A stretch of DNA of 34,987 nt from Bacteroidales bacterium (GTDB lineage Bacteria > Bacteroidota > Bacteroidia > Bacteroidales > UBA932): positions 1 through 34,987 of the forward strand of contig JAGCUK010000010.1 in NCBI GenBank assembly GCA_017962925.1. The letters run 5' to 3'. The translations under genes and the position numbers were made by a program. Under the pieces are notes generated by a model that did no database searches, was not told the origin of the DNA, and was given only the letters and a program-made list of their open reading frames with translations. This document shows, one piece after another, positions 1-9,174 of the stretch. How positions within the stretch are numbered: the stretch's first letter is position 1; each line of letters opens with the position of its first letter.

Positions 1-1115
1 ACACCTGCGGGATAGCAAGTCTCATCTGCGGTGAAGATGTAGAACTTCACGCCGGCCTTGTCCACGCGGGTACCGTTCTTACCGCCCATAGGCAGCCAGG
101 GAGCCCAGCAAGCCTCGACGGGTGAGTTGTGGGTACGCCACCAGGAGTCACCGGATCCACCGAGGGTCCAGATGTCGGATGCCTGGAAGTCGGACTGGCA
201 AACCCAGATGGCTTCCTTATTCTCAGGATGGTTGGAGTTACCGTCGCTGGCGTCGGTGCCGCTGTTGGTGCCGGAAGTACGGAACAGATCCCAGTATGCA
301 CCCTGAGGTTCTGCGAGGGAGTTGCCGTAACGGTCCTTGGCCTGCTCCTTGCGGTTACCGAAGCGGGTGGTCATCAGGTGATAGTCGCCGTCGGTGCCGT
401 CGATAACGCGGGTAGCAGCTGCAATAGCGCCGTCCCAGTCACCGACTGCGAGGCACATCTCTGCGAGATAGTGGCCTGCTGCCGCCTTGGTGACGGTTCC
501 CATCATACGGGGAGCCTTGGGCAGGTTGTCCTCAGCCCACTTGAAGTCGTCTACGAGATTTGCCCAGACCTCGTCGCGAGGCATGAGTTCATAGTCGTAC
601 TTTGCTTCGTTGGACATGTGCTTGGAATATGCCACGCCGCCGTACATACCTGCGAGAACGCGGTATGCCCATGCACGCATGAACACTGCCTCAGCACGGA
701 GTTCCTGACCCCTGGTCGCCGTGAGATAGGTGATCTGAGGGTTCTGGTCGATCATATCGACGACGGTGTTGGCACGGTTGGCCAGCACGTACATATAGTC
801 GGCCCAGTGACGGGCGTAACCGCTGTTGGGACCCATTGAACCCCAGTTGACGTTACCGGTTGCGCTGGTCTCCGTGAAGGAGTCGAGGTTGCAACCCATA
901 AGCATCCAGGAGTGGGTGGTACGCATACAGCCATAGATCATATACTGAACTTCAGCATAGCAGGAAGCAAGTCCGGCTTCCATTGCCGCCTCCGTCTTGA
1001 AATATCCGTCGGAGTCGGGCGAGAAGGAGACCTCTTCGATGAATGCATTGTCGTTGCAGGCTGTAAGGAGAAGAGCAGATGCTGCAATAGCAGCGAATAT
1101 TTTATTGATCTTCAT
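1..1115 (-). CDS. SusD/RagB-family glycan-binding lipoprotein, C-terminus cut by window edge
   Basis: SusD-like proteins sit on the outer surface as a lid over their SusC partner and bind glycan for import. The frame is open from the ATG at 1115 down to the left edge, about 371 codons. The protein begins MKINKIFAAIAASALLLTAC, a lipoprotein signal with lipobox LTAC, followed by NDN. SusD-type helical TPR-like features follow: a stretch around WADYMYVLANRANTVVDMID, then an RAEAVFMRAWAYRVLAGMYG segment typical of the family, then a GNSLAEPQGAYWDLFRTSG region. The start lies 18 bases after the stop of the susC-like gene, so the two form the usual susC-susD pair. Stop and C-terminus are outside the window. 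Family assignment is confident; the ligand is unknown. Confidence 0.93.
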   Translation of the reverse strand, partial: MKINKIFAAIAASALLLTACNDNAFIEEVSFSPDSDGYFKTEAAMEAGLASCYAEVQYMIYGCMRTTHSWMLMGCNLDSFTETSATGNVNWGSMGPNSGYARHWADYMYVLANRANTVVDMIDQNPQITYLTATRGQELRAEAVFMRAWAYRVLAGMYGGVAYSKHMSNEAKYDYELMPRDEVWANLVDDFKWAEDNLPKAPRMMGTVTKAAAGHYLAEMCLAVGDWDGAIAAATRVIDGTDGDYHLMTTRFGNRKEQAKDRYGNSLAEPQGAYWDLFRTSGTNSGTDASDGNSNHPENKEAIWVCQSDFQASDIWTLGGSGDSWWRTHNSPVEACWAPWLPMGGKNGTRVDKAGVKFYIFTADETCYPAG

Positions 1116-1133
1116 AATTCCTGTCGTATTAAA

Positions 1134-4100
1134 TTAGAAAGTCAGGTTGACGCCGAAAGTATAGGTCTTGTATGCGCCTTTACTGCCGTAACGGTCGGAA
1201 CCTGCACCGGATGCGATGGTGCCGGCGTTTTCAGGATCGATACCGGACCAGCTGGAGATCGTGAACAGGTCGGTGCCTGCGAAGTAGACGCGTGCGCCGG
1301 CAAGGCCGATCTTCTTGGTGAGGTTCTGGTCGATATTGTAGGAGAAGACGAGGTCCTTCAGCTTGAGGTACGTACGCTGGTTCCAGAAACGATAGAAGAA
1401 CTCGTTGTTGTTTTCGGTGTTGTTGTAGCCATAGCGAGGGAATACTTTTGAAGGATTTTCCTCGGTCCAAGGCTTCACACGTGCAAGCTGGTTGCCGCTG
1501 GTCATGCTGGTTCCATAGGCGTTCGGGTCGAACCACAGGAAGTGGGTCTTGTCGCCCTGTGCCCAACGGAAGTTGAAGTAGAGGCTGAAGTTCTTATAGC
1601 TCAGGGTGTTGCCGAAGTTCAGGGTGAACAGCGGGTCGGGTGAGCCGAGATAGTGCATATCAGCATCGCTGATCTTGCCGTCCTTGTTCCAGTCCTCGAA
1701 CTTGAGGTCACCGGGCTTGGCGGCAGGCTGATACTGGACGCCTTCCTCGTTCACATAGTTGTCGATCTCGTCCTGGCTCTGGAAGATGCTTACGCTGTAG
1801 TCGTAGGCGGAGCCGATAGGATAACCGACCTGGAGTGCATAGTAGCTGTCGAAGCCGTATGCAACTGCGTTGGCCACGTCGTTGCCTTCTTCGCCGGCCC
1901 AGTTCTTACCGAACAGGGAGACGAGCTTGTTGGCGTTGGTGTCGAACACGAAGTTGCTCTCCCAACGGAAGCTGTCCTTGCCGTTGCCGTTCACGTTGAC
2001 GGTATTGAGAACGAGCTCGACACCGTTGTTGGTCACGAGACCGACATTGTCCCAAACAGACTTGAATCCGGAGAAGTAAGGGGCTGAACGCTGAACGACC
2101 ATTCCCTTGGTCTTGCCGGTATAGACATCCAGGCTACCGTTGACGCGGTTCTCGATCAGTGAGAAATCAACACCGACATCGAACTTCTCGGCGGTTGCCC
2201 AGTGGAGGTACTCGTTGGGGAGCGAGCCGAGCTTGACACCCAGAATGCTCTGGTCGTCGAGCCAGGTCATGGTGATATCACCGTTGTTGGAGGAATTATC
2301 CATGATAACGCTTGCCTTGGTTGCGTATGCAGAGACGGAACGGGAACCGTTCTGACCCCATGACACACGCAGCTTCAGGAAGTTGATGGCGTCGATGTCC
2401 TTGATGAAGTCCTCGTTGCTCAGCACCCATGCGGCACTTGCGCCGAAGAAGTTACCCCACCTGTAGTTGGGACCGAAGGCGGAATAACCGTCACGACGGA
2501 AGTTGAATGTTGCATAGTAGGTGTTGTCGAACGAGTAGTTGGCACGGAAGAGGTAACCAACTGCTGCAGTGACGGTACGGGTACGGCTGGGAGTGAAGCT
2601 GTCGCTCTTAGCCTTGTTGAGATCGTAGGTCTTCAGGTTGACGGATGCATCTGAGTAGTCGTTGAATCCTACGGAAAGGCCGTTGCTGTTGCTATACTCA
2701 CGGGTGTAACCGGCCATCACGTCGAAGTGGTTGCGGTCGATGTCCTTATTATAGGTGACGATCTGGTCGATGTTCCATGCCTGATACTGGGTCATCGAGG
2801 AGGAACCCTGAACCTTTGCGAGGAACTTGGCTGCCTTCGGGTTGTCCATATCGGTGGTCACTTCGGTGTCGATGAAGAGTTCAGGATTGTTGAACACATC
2901 GGTGTAGGATGCGTTGCGCTGGCCCTGCATGGTGATCTTGTAGCTCAGTCCCTTGATGAAAGGAACGTCTACCTGCGCATATGCGACACCATTGAGGTTG
3001 GCGCTCTTCGTGCTGCGGTCGGTCCACAGGTAGGAGTCACCTGCGCCGCTTCCCCAGTAAGGGCTGGCGGTCTGGCCGTCCGGTTTGCCGTTGTACCAGT
3101 TCTCGTAACCGGGCTGGATAGCGTAGACGAAGGAGAGAGGGGTCATCCAGATAGCGTTCTGGATCTTTGCGGTCTGGCCCCAGCTGTTGGCGTTCAGGTA
3201 GTTACCCTTGATACCCACGGTGAGCCAGTCGGTGACGTTCATGTCGAGTTTCACCATCGCAGCGGCCTTCTCGTAGTCGTCACCCTTGCGGATGCCCTGC
3301 TGACGAGTATAGTCGGCGGATACGTAGTAGCTGACGCGCTCTGCGCGGCCGCTGACGCTCACATCGTATTTCTGGCCATGGCCGGTACGGGAAATCTCGT
3401 CGAGCCAGTCGGTCCATATGCCCTGGTTCCAGGCATCCTGCTCGCGGGTGCTCAGCAGTTCGCCGGCAGCGGCGTCGAGGTTTGCATAGTCTTCCCACTT
3501 CTTGCCGGTGTAGCTGACGTTGCCTACGCCCTGCTGGGAATAGAAACGGTTCTTCAGGAAGGTCTCCTTGTCGGTGACGAACTTCGGCATGCGGCTCCAG
3601 TTGGACCAGCTCCAGTTGGAGTTGAAGTTGATCTGGGGCTTCGTGGTGGTACCGCGCTTGGTGGTGATGATGATGACACCGTTAGCAGCACGGGATCCGT
3701 AGATAGCTGCTGCGGAAGCATCCTTCAGAACATCGATGCTCTGGATGTCTGCGGTGTTGATGGAGTTGATCGAACCGTAGGAGAGAACACCGTCCACCAC
3801 AAGCAGAGGCTTGTTGACGGACTCTGCGCTCTCGGAATGGCTACCACCGGTAGGGATAGCATTCTTACCACGGATGGTCATGGTGTTGGTGTTGTCGCCG
3901 CCGGCGCTGGTGGTAGGCATGTAGTTCAAGCCTGCGACCTTGCTGGACAGGGAAGCGAGAACGTTCGGGTTAGGCAGAGATGCGAGGTTGGCGTTGTTGC
4001 CATAGTTCACGCTCTGGATTGCTCCCGAGACGTCGCGCTTACGGGCGGTGCCGTAACCCACGACCACTACGTCGTCGAGGAAGAGGGTATCCTCTTCGAG

Positions 4101-4376
4101 GACTACGTTGAGATTGTTGCGGTTGCCGACTGCTACTTCTGCAGTCTTGTAACCGATGGAAGAGATAACCAGGGTGGCCTTGTCAGCCGCTTTCAGGCTG
4201 AAATTACCATCCAGGTCCGTTACAACGCCGACGGTAGTGCCCTTGATCTGGACACCTGCGCCGACTACGGGTTCACCCTTCGCGTCCACGACCTTACCGG
4301 ACACGGCGTTCTGGGCGAAGGCCTGCACACCGATTGCAAGGAGTGCAAGCGTTACCATAATGAAACGTTTTACCAT
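1134..4376 (-). CDS. SusC/RagA-family TonB-dependent outer-membrane transporter
   Basis: This is a 1080-residue TonB-dependent glycan importer of the outer membrane. Residues 1-22 form a Sec signal peptide ending VQAFAQ. Residues about 23-95 are a carboxypeptidase-regulatory-like beta-sandwich (GKVVDAKGEPVVGAGVQIKG, TDLDGNFSL). The SusC signature DDVVVVGYG is at 101-109. The plug domain follows, with IQSIDVLKDASAAAIYGSRA and ANGVIIITTKRG near residues 212-243. The rest is a 22-strand-type barrel ending in the aromatic-terminated strand TFGVNLTF. The length is normal for the family. The next gene on the same strand is susD-like after 18 bases, so the two should form one complex. Upstream are a good Bacteroides-type promoter and an inverted repeat. 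No defect is seen. Substrate is not readable from sequence. Confidence 0.96.
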   Translation of the reverse strand: MVKRFIMVTLALLAIGVQAFAQNAVSGKVVDAKGEPVVGAGVQIKGTTVGVVTDLDGNFSLKAADKATLVISSIGYKTAEVAVGNRNNLNVVLEEDTLFLDDVVVVGYGTARKRDVSGAIQSVNYGNNANLASLPNPNVLASLSSKVAGLNYMPTTSAGGDNTNTMTIRGKNAIPTGGSHSESAESVNKPLLVVDGVLSYGSINSINTADIQSIDVLKDASAAAIYGSRAANGVIIITTKRGTTTKPQINFNSNWSWSNWSRMPKFVTDKETFLKNRFYSQQGVGNVSYTGKKWEDYANLDAAAGELLSTREQDAWNQGIWTDWLDEISRTGHGQKYDVSVSGRAERVSYYVSADYTRQQGIRKGDDYEKAAAMVKLDMNVTDWLTVGIKGNYLNANSWGQTAKIQNAIWMTPLSFVYAIQPGYENWYNGKPDGQTASPYWGSGAGDSYLWTDRSTKSANLNGVAYAQVDVPFIKGLSYKITMQGQRNASYTDVFNNPELFIDTEVTTDMDNPKAAKFLAKVQGSSSMTQYQAWNIDQIVTYNKDIDRNHFDVMAGYTREYSNSNGLSVGFNDYSDASVNLKTYDLNKAKSDSFTPSRTRTVTAAVGYLFRANYSFDNTYYATFNFRRDGYSAFGPNYRWGNFFGASAAWVLSNEDFIKDIDAINFLKLRVSWGQNGSRSVSAYATKASVIMDNSSNNGDITMTWLDDQSILGVKLGSLPNEYLHWATAEKFDVGVDFSLIENRVNGSLDVYTGKTKGMVVQRSAPYFSGFKSVWDNVGLVTNNGVELVLNTVNVNGNGKDSFRWESNFVFDTNANKLVSLFGKNWAGEEGNDVANAVAYGFDSYYALQVGYPIGSAYDYSVSIFQSQDEIDNYVNEEGVQYQPAAKPGDLKFEDWNKDGKISDADMHYLGSPDPLFTLNFGNTLSYKNFSLYFNFRWAQGDKTHFLWFDPNAYGTSMTSGNQLARVKPWTEENPSKVFPRYGYNNTENNNEFFYRFWNQRTYLKLKDLVFSYNIDQNLTKKIGLAGARVYFAGTDLFTISSWSGIDPENAGTIASGAGSDRYGSKGAYKTYTFGVNLTF

Positions 4377-4427
4377 AAACAGTTGTTAAAAATGAGGTAT
4401 AATAGTTTTGTGTAAAAACCGAGTTCT

Positions 4428-4452
4428 TTCCTTTATGGCGCGCATAAAGGAA
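4428..4452. repeat. 10-bp perfect inverted repeat in the susC leader
   Basis: The arms TTCCTTTATG (4428-4437) and CATAAAGGAA (4443-4452) are exact reverse complements separated by GCGCG. The element lies in the transcribed leader of the minus-strand susC-like gene, about 50 bases before its ATG and about 60 bases after the predicted transcription start. No U-run follows on either strand, so it does not look like a terminator. It could be an operator or an RNA hairpin; the sequence alone does not decide. Confidence 0.6.
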
Positions 4453-4510
4453 GTCCTGTCATTTAGTTTTAATGTTGGTTATTCAATGCTTTGGTTATGT
4501 AAATAACAAC

Positions 4511-4542
4511 CAAATATCCGCATTTTTTACGGAATATCCAAA
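4511..4542 (-). promoter_or_regulatory. Bacteroides-type promoter for the first susC/susD operon
   Basis: On the minus strand TTTG (4542-4539) is followed after exactly 20 bases by GATATTTG (4518-4511). The Bacteroidota housekeeping consensus is TTTG-N19-21-TAnnTTTG, so only the first base of the -7 box differs. It lies just after the stop of the upstream GH92 gene and leaves a leader of roughly 130 bases before the susC-like ATG at 4376. The 181-base gap 4377-4557 holds this promoter and the inverted repeat, and nothing else recognised. Confidence 0.6.
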
Positions 4543-4557
4543 CTTTTTTAGCAAAAG

Positions 4558-6780
4558 TTATTTCATAACATACAGCAAATCTGCACCGTCTTTGATGTCG
4601 TCGTAGCGGAGTGTGGTACCCTTAACCTTAACTCCGTTAAGATATATCGCTTTGACTAACACGCGGTTAGGACTCCAGTTTTTGGTGCGCACGGTGAGGG
4701 TCCCGCCGTCCGAAAGGCGCACTTTCACACCGGGTACGCAAGGGGATCCAAATTCATATTCATTACTGCCCGGACACACGGGATAGAAGCCCATGCAGTT
4801 GAAAATGTACCATGCGCTCATCTGCCCGCAGTCGTCGTTTCCACTCAGAGCGTCGGGGGTGTTGCCGTAGAAATGGTCTGCAACATAACGCACCCACTTC
4901 TGGCATTCCTGCGGCTTGCCGAGTTTATTATACAGGTATAGCACGTGGTGGCAGGGTTCGTTGCCGTGCCAGTATCCGCCGATGCGGCCCCAGATGTCGT
5001 GGGCGCCGGGGATATCGTCGCTCATTTCCAGCTTGAAAATGCTGTCCAGACGGTCCCTGAGGAACTATTTTCCGGCGATGGCCATGTATTCATCGAAGGC
5101 GTGCGGCACCGTCCAGGTATATTGCATGGTGAATCCTTCAGTGATATCTCCCCATCCGTTCACGCTGCCGGGGCCCTGGTAGGCGATGGGGGCGAAAGGC
5201 GTGCGCCAGTTGCCCTCGGAATCGCGGCCGCGGGTATAGAGCGTTTCGGGATCCACCAGATTCTTCCAGTTTCCGGAGCGCTTGAGGAAGAATTCATAGT
5301 CCTCCTCGTGCCCCAGAAGCTTGGCGGCCTGGGCAATGCACCAGTCGTCGTATGCATATTCTAGCGTCTTGGAGACGGATTCTTTCTCTTTGTCGAAGGG
5401 CACGTAACCAAGCTCGGTGTATTCCGGGATGCAGTCGTAATGGGGGTTGGTGGCGGTGGTCTTCATCGCCTGGAAGGCACGCTCGTAGTCGAAGCCTTTC
5501 ACGCCTTTCACCATCATATCCGCGAGCACGGAACAGGAGTGGTAGCCTATCATGCACCAGGTCTCCCCACCGTAGAACGACCAGATAGGGAGCATATGCT
5601 CCGTGCTCTTGTCGTAATGCTCCAGCATGGAGTTCGCGAGGTCTGCCTGAAGGGGCTTGTTCACCAGGTTAAGCAGGGGATGGAATGCCCTGTAAGTGTC
5701 CCATAATGAGAAGGTTGTGTAGTTGGTGAAGCCCTTTGCCTGAGCGATGTTCCCGTCGTGGGCGCGGAATTGCCCGTCAACATCCTGGAAGAGGAAAGGA
5801 TGCTGCGCGGTGCGATAGACACTGGTATAGAAGGTCTCCTTCGTGCGTAGGTCGCAGGACGGGTCGAGCTCGTACTTTCCGAGTTCCTTCTCCCAAAGAT
5901 TCTCTGCCTCGGCGCGCACATCCTCGAAGCTCTTGCCATCGAGTTCGGAGAGATTCTTCAGTGCACCGTCGGTGCTGACGGCGGATACCGCAACTTTTAC
6001 GCTGACCTGCTGCCCGGCGCGGGTGGGGAACTTGATGCAAGCCTGCAGGCCACGGCCCCATGCCTCCAGCGAGCTGCGGAAACGTTTCGTATTGTAAATC
6101 ACCGGTTTACCTTCTTGGAGGATGAGGAAATCCTCGATGGGTTCCGAGAAGCGGGCGGCAAAATACACGTGTCTGCCGGGATTCCAGCCGGCCACGATCT
6201 TGCTGCCTATGATAGTATGCTCGTCCAGAAGCCGCACCGTGGACCACTCGCATTTCCAGCGGAGGGTGTGGTCCAGATCCACCATTATGAAGGAGGATTC
6301 ACTCGCGGGATAGGTGAAGCGGAGGATGCCGCTGCGGGCGGCGGCGGTCATCTCTGCGGTTACCCCGTAATCCGTCAATTCCACCGAGTAGTAACCGGGG
6401 GATGCGGACTCCTTTTCATGACTGAAACGGCTCCTGTAACCGCTGTCCGGATCCTCTGCGGTGCCTGTGGCAGATTTCAAAGTTCCGGTGCCGGGAACGA
6501 AGAGAAAATCTCCCAAATCCGGGATGCCGGTTCCGCTCAGGTGAGTGAGGCTGAAGCCCATGATCGTGGGCTTGTTATACTTGTATCCGGCGGCCACGTC
6601 GTAGTCGTAATCGTCTGTGTCAGGGCTGATTTGTATTCCTCCGAAGGGAATCTGAGCCCCAGGGTACACATTGCCGAATCCATCGGTGCCGATGAAGGGG
6701 TTGACGTAACTGATAAGCCGTTCCTGCCCGTTGGCGTTGACCGCCAGGGCAAGTGTCATAATTAAAAGTATTTTTTTCAT
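4558..6780 (-). pseudogene. GH92 family alpha-mannosidase, interrupted by an in-frame TAG
   Basis: GH92 enzymes are calcium-dependent exo-alpha-mannosidases that trim mannosides, usually in the periplasm. The gene starts at 6780 with signal peptide MKKILLIMTLALAVNANGQ and GH92 opening VNPFIGTDGFGNVYPGAQIP. A TAG at 5067-5065 (codon 572) stops it after AIAGK. The same frame then continues FLRDRLDSIF and WHGNEPCHHVLYLYN to a TAA at 4558, with no shift. The expected acid region (EGFTMQYTW, E548) lies before the TAG; the calcium/base motif GNDDCGQMSAW (D649, D650) lies after it, so the truncated product should be inactive. An internal ATG at 5025 could restart only the C-terminal 155 residues. 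The complete neighbour has GDKKF where this copy has AGK-stop-F, suggesting loss of one Lys or Gln codon. A sequencing error or stop readthrough cannot be excluded. Confidence 0.85.
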
Positions 6781-9092
6781 AAAGAATACGGTTTCGTGCT
6801 TGCTGCGATGCCGCGACGCTTATTAGGATTCTTTGCCATTACGAACTCGAGAATGCCTCCTGCCAGAAGCTCGGAGTGGGTGAGATAGAGCCTGTCCAGC
6901 GGCTTGCCATTGAGCTTCACCGACTTCACATAACGGTTCTTGTCGCTCACTCCGGGGGCCTTGATCTCGAGAGTCTTTCCATCCGCCAGCTGCAGTTTTG
7001 CATAGGGCAGATAGGGGGCGCCGATCACATACTGGTCGGTGCCGGGGCAGACGGGGTAGAATCCGAGCACGCTGAAGATATACCAGGCACTCATCTGCCC
7101 GCAGTCGTCATTGCCGCCCAGGCCGCGGATTTCCGGCTTGTAGAAGCGGTCGATAATCTCGCGTAGCCAGTACTGAGTCTTCCAGGGCTGGGATGTCCAT
7201 GCATAGAGATAGGGGATATGGTGGCTGGGCTCGTTGCCGTGCACATACCCGCCCAGCAGGCAGTCTGCGGTGATATCTTCATTGTCGGCGTAGCAATACT
7301 CCGGCAGGTCGCTGCCGAAGAGATCGTCCAGGTTGGCGATAAACTTCTTGTCGCCGCCCATCAGCTGCTTCAGGCCGTTCACATCCTGCGGCACGTGGAA
7401 GGAATAATTCAGGCTGTTGCCTTCGATAAATCCCTGACCCACAGTCTGTTTGATGTCAAACTCCGGCTTGAAGCTGCCGTCGGTGTAGCGGGGACGGGCC
7501 AGGCCCAGGGAAGCGTCGAACACATTCTTGTAGTTTGCCCCGCGTTTATAATAACGCTCCGCCACCTCGGTGTTCCCGAGGCGCTCGGCCGCGGCCGCGA
7601 TGGTCCAGTCGTCATAGGCATATTCCAGGGTGTTGCTGGCAGCGGTGGAAGTCCTGTCCAGCGGCACGTATCCAAGCTCCATATACTCCCCGAGGCCGCT
7701 GTACCACGGCACGGTGGAGGTAGATACCATGGCCTCCAGAGCCTCCTTGGCTTCGATCTTCAGGCCCTTGGCGATAGCATCCGACAGCACGCTCACGCAA
7801 TGGTAACCCGTCATGCACCAGTTTTCGTTGGCCATATGGCTCCAAATCGGCAGCATATGGTGAGGGCTCTGCTCGTAGTGCGCCAGCATCGAGGAGATCA
7901 TATCCTCCGCCTGTTTGGGCTTGAGCAGCGCCAGGAAGGGGTGCTCCGCCCGGTAGGTATCCCACAGAGAGAAAACGGTGTAGTTGGTGAAGTCCCCGGC
8001 CTGGTGGAGTTCATGGTCGAGCCCGCGGTAGAGCCCGTCCACATCCATATAGACCGAAGGATTGATCATGGTATGGTAGAGGGAGGTGTAGAACATCGTC
8101 TTCTCCGCATCGCTGCCTTGCACATCGATGCAGGAGAGTTCCTTCTCCCACGCCTCTTCAGCTTCCTTGCGGATGATGTTGAAGCTCTTGCCCTCTGCCT
8201 CTGCGCGCAGGTTTGTCAGCGCTCCGGTGGTGCCGGTGGCGGAGATGCCGACCTTTACCGTCAGTTCCGGATTGGCGCCGGTGTCGAACTTGAACCAGGC
8301 GGCAAGCTTGCGCCCTGCCATCTCCGGGAAATTCTTGTACTGAGGGAACTTGCTGTATCCTCCTTTATAGTAGACGGGGGCCTTGTCCTTCCATCCGTAC
8401 TCCGCGATGGGCTGGGAGAAGCTGATGGCGAAGTAGGTGTAGTTGGTGCGCGCCCAGCCGTTGGTAATGCGGTAGCCGGTGATGAGGGTGGGGGATACCA
8501 CGCGAACCTCCGCCCAAAGGGTCTTGCCGTCGTAGTTGTAGATGCCATGGTCGAGGTCCAGCACAATGTGGCCGTCCGCCCCGGGGAAGGTGTAGCGGTG
8601 CACTCCAACTCGCTGGGTAGCAGTGAGTTCCGCCTTGATGCCGCTGTCTGCCAAGGTGACCTCGTAGTGGCCGGCGCCGGCGGATTCCGTGTCGTGGCTG
8701 AAGCGTTGGCGGTATCCTCCGTCAGGATCCTCCGCAGTGCCGGGAACCAGCTTTACCTCGCCCCTGCCGGGCATTATGAGGATGTCTCCGAGGTCGGAGT
8801 GGCCCGTGCCGCTGAAGTGGGTGTGGCTGAAGCCGACGATGGTTTTGTCGTCGTACTGATAGCCTGCGCAGTATTCATAGGTCCGCGGCTGATATTTCCC
8901 TTGGATATTGTGGGGGATCATATCGGTATCCGGCGAAAGCTGCACGCCTCCGAAGGGGACGCAGGCCCCAGGGAAGGTATGCCCCATGCCGGCGGTGCCG
9001 ATGAAAGGATTCACGTATTGCGCGTGCTGCGCGAAAAGGCTGAACGACAGGCAGAAAAGCGCGCCTGCAAGGAGAATCGTGTGGTTTTTCAT
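6777..9092 (-). CDS. GH92 family alpha-mannosidase (intact copy)
   Basis: A 771-residue predicted exo-alpha-mannosidase. The frame is open upstream to 9368, but the ATG at 9092 gives a clean Sec signal peptide, MKNHTILLAGALFCLSFSLFAQ, followed at once by the GH92 opening YVNPFIGTAGMGHTFPGACV, so 9092 is chosen. Without a lipobox it should be periplasmic. Key family motifs are present: FIEGNSLNYSFHVPQD with the likely acid E557, YVHGNEPSHHIPYLY, and GGNDDCGQMSAWYIF with D662 and D663. Its TGA overlaps the ATG of the next GH92 gene (ATGA at 6780-6777), so the two are probably translationally coupled. The two copies are clear paralogs but differ after the acid (EGNS here, EGFT there), so linkage preference may differ. 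Mannosidase activity is inferred from family; linkage is unknown. Confidence 0.95.
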   Translation of the reverse strand: MKNHTILLAGALFCLSFSLFAQHAQYVNPFIGTAGMGHTFPGACVPFGGVQLSPDTDMIPHNIQGKYQPRTYEYCAGYQYDDKTIVGFSHTHFSGTGHSDLGDILIMPGRGEVKLVPGTAEDPDGGYRQRFSHDTESAGAGHYEVTLADSGIKAELTATQRVGVHRYTFPGADGHIVLDLDHGIYNYDGKTLWAEVRVVSPTLITGYRITNGWARTNYTYFAISFSQPIAEYGWKDKAPVYYKGGYSKFPQYKNFPEMAGRKLAAWFKFDTGANPELTVKVGISATGTTGALTNLRAEAEGKSFNIIRKEAEEAWEKELSCIDVQGSDAEKTMFYTSLYHTMINPSVYMDVDGLYRGLDHELHQAGDFTNYTVFSLWDTYRAEHPFLALLKPKQAEDMISSMLAHYEQSPHHMLPIWSHMANENWCMTGYHCVSVLSDAIAKGLKIEAKEALEAMVSTSTVPWYSGLGEYMELGYVPLDRTSTAASNTLEYAYDDWTIAAAAERLGNTEVAERYYKRGANYKNVFDASLGLARPRYTDGSFKPEFDIKQTVGQGFIEGNSLNYSFHVPQDVNGLKQLMGGDKKFIANLDDLFGSDLPEYCYADNEDITADCLLGGYVHGNEPSHHIPYLYAWTSQPWKTQYWLREIIDRFYKPEIRGLGGNDDCGQMSAWYIFSVLGFYPVCPGTDQYVIGAPYLPYAKLQLADGKTLEIKAPGVSDKNRYVKSVKLNGKPLDRLYLTHSELLAGGILEFVMAKNPNKRRGIAASTKPYSL

Positions 9093-9112
9093 AATCCAAA
9101 GATAAGGAAAAA

Positions 9113-9145
9113 TTTTCTTTTTGTAGGAAATAATTGCTACCTTTA
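9113..9145 (+). promoter_or_regulatory. Possible promoter for the phosphoesterase-fucosidase operon
   Basis: TTTT (9113-9116), 21 bases, then TACCTTTA (9138-9145) matches TTTG-N19-21-TAnnTTTG with one mismatch in each box. It lies in the short divergent gap between the GH92 gene (start 9092) and the phosphoesterase gene (start 9175), where a plus-strand promoter is expected. The match is weak in a stretch rich in T and A. Confidence 0.35.
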
Positions 9146-9174
9146 ACGGATAAATATATAAACCGCACAATTTG

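Noticed and set aside
2727-4415. 562-codon plus-strand open frame opposite the first susC-like gene
   Set aside because: Antisense shadow of a clear SusC coding frame. Low-complexity Val/Gly-rich product with no motif or signal.
9097-9104. Minus-strand TATCTTTG, a perfect -7 box before the intact GH92 gene
   Set aside because: It ends only four bases before the ATG and has no TTTG 19-21 bases upstream, so it would need a leaderless transcript. Too weak to call.
7218-9146. 642-codon plus-strand open frame opposite the intact GH92 gene
   Set aside because: Shadow of GH92, caused by GC-rich codons. The minus frame has all family motifs.
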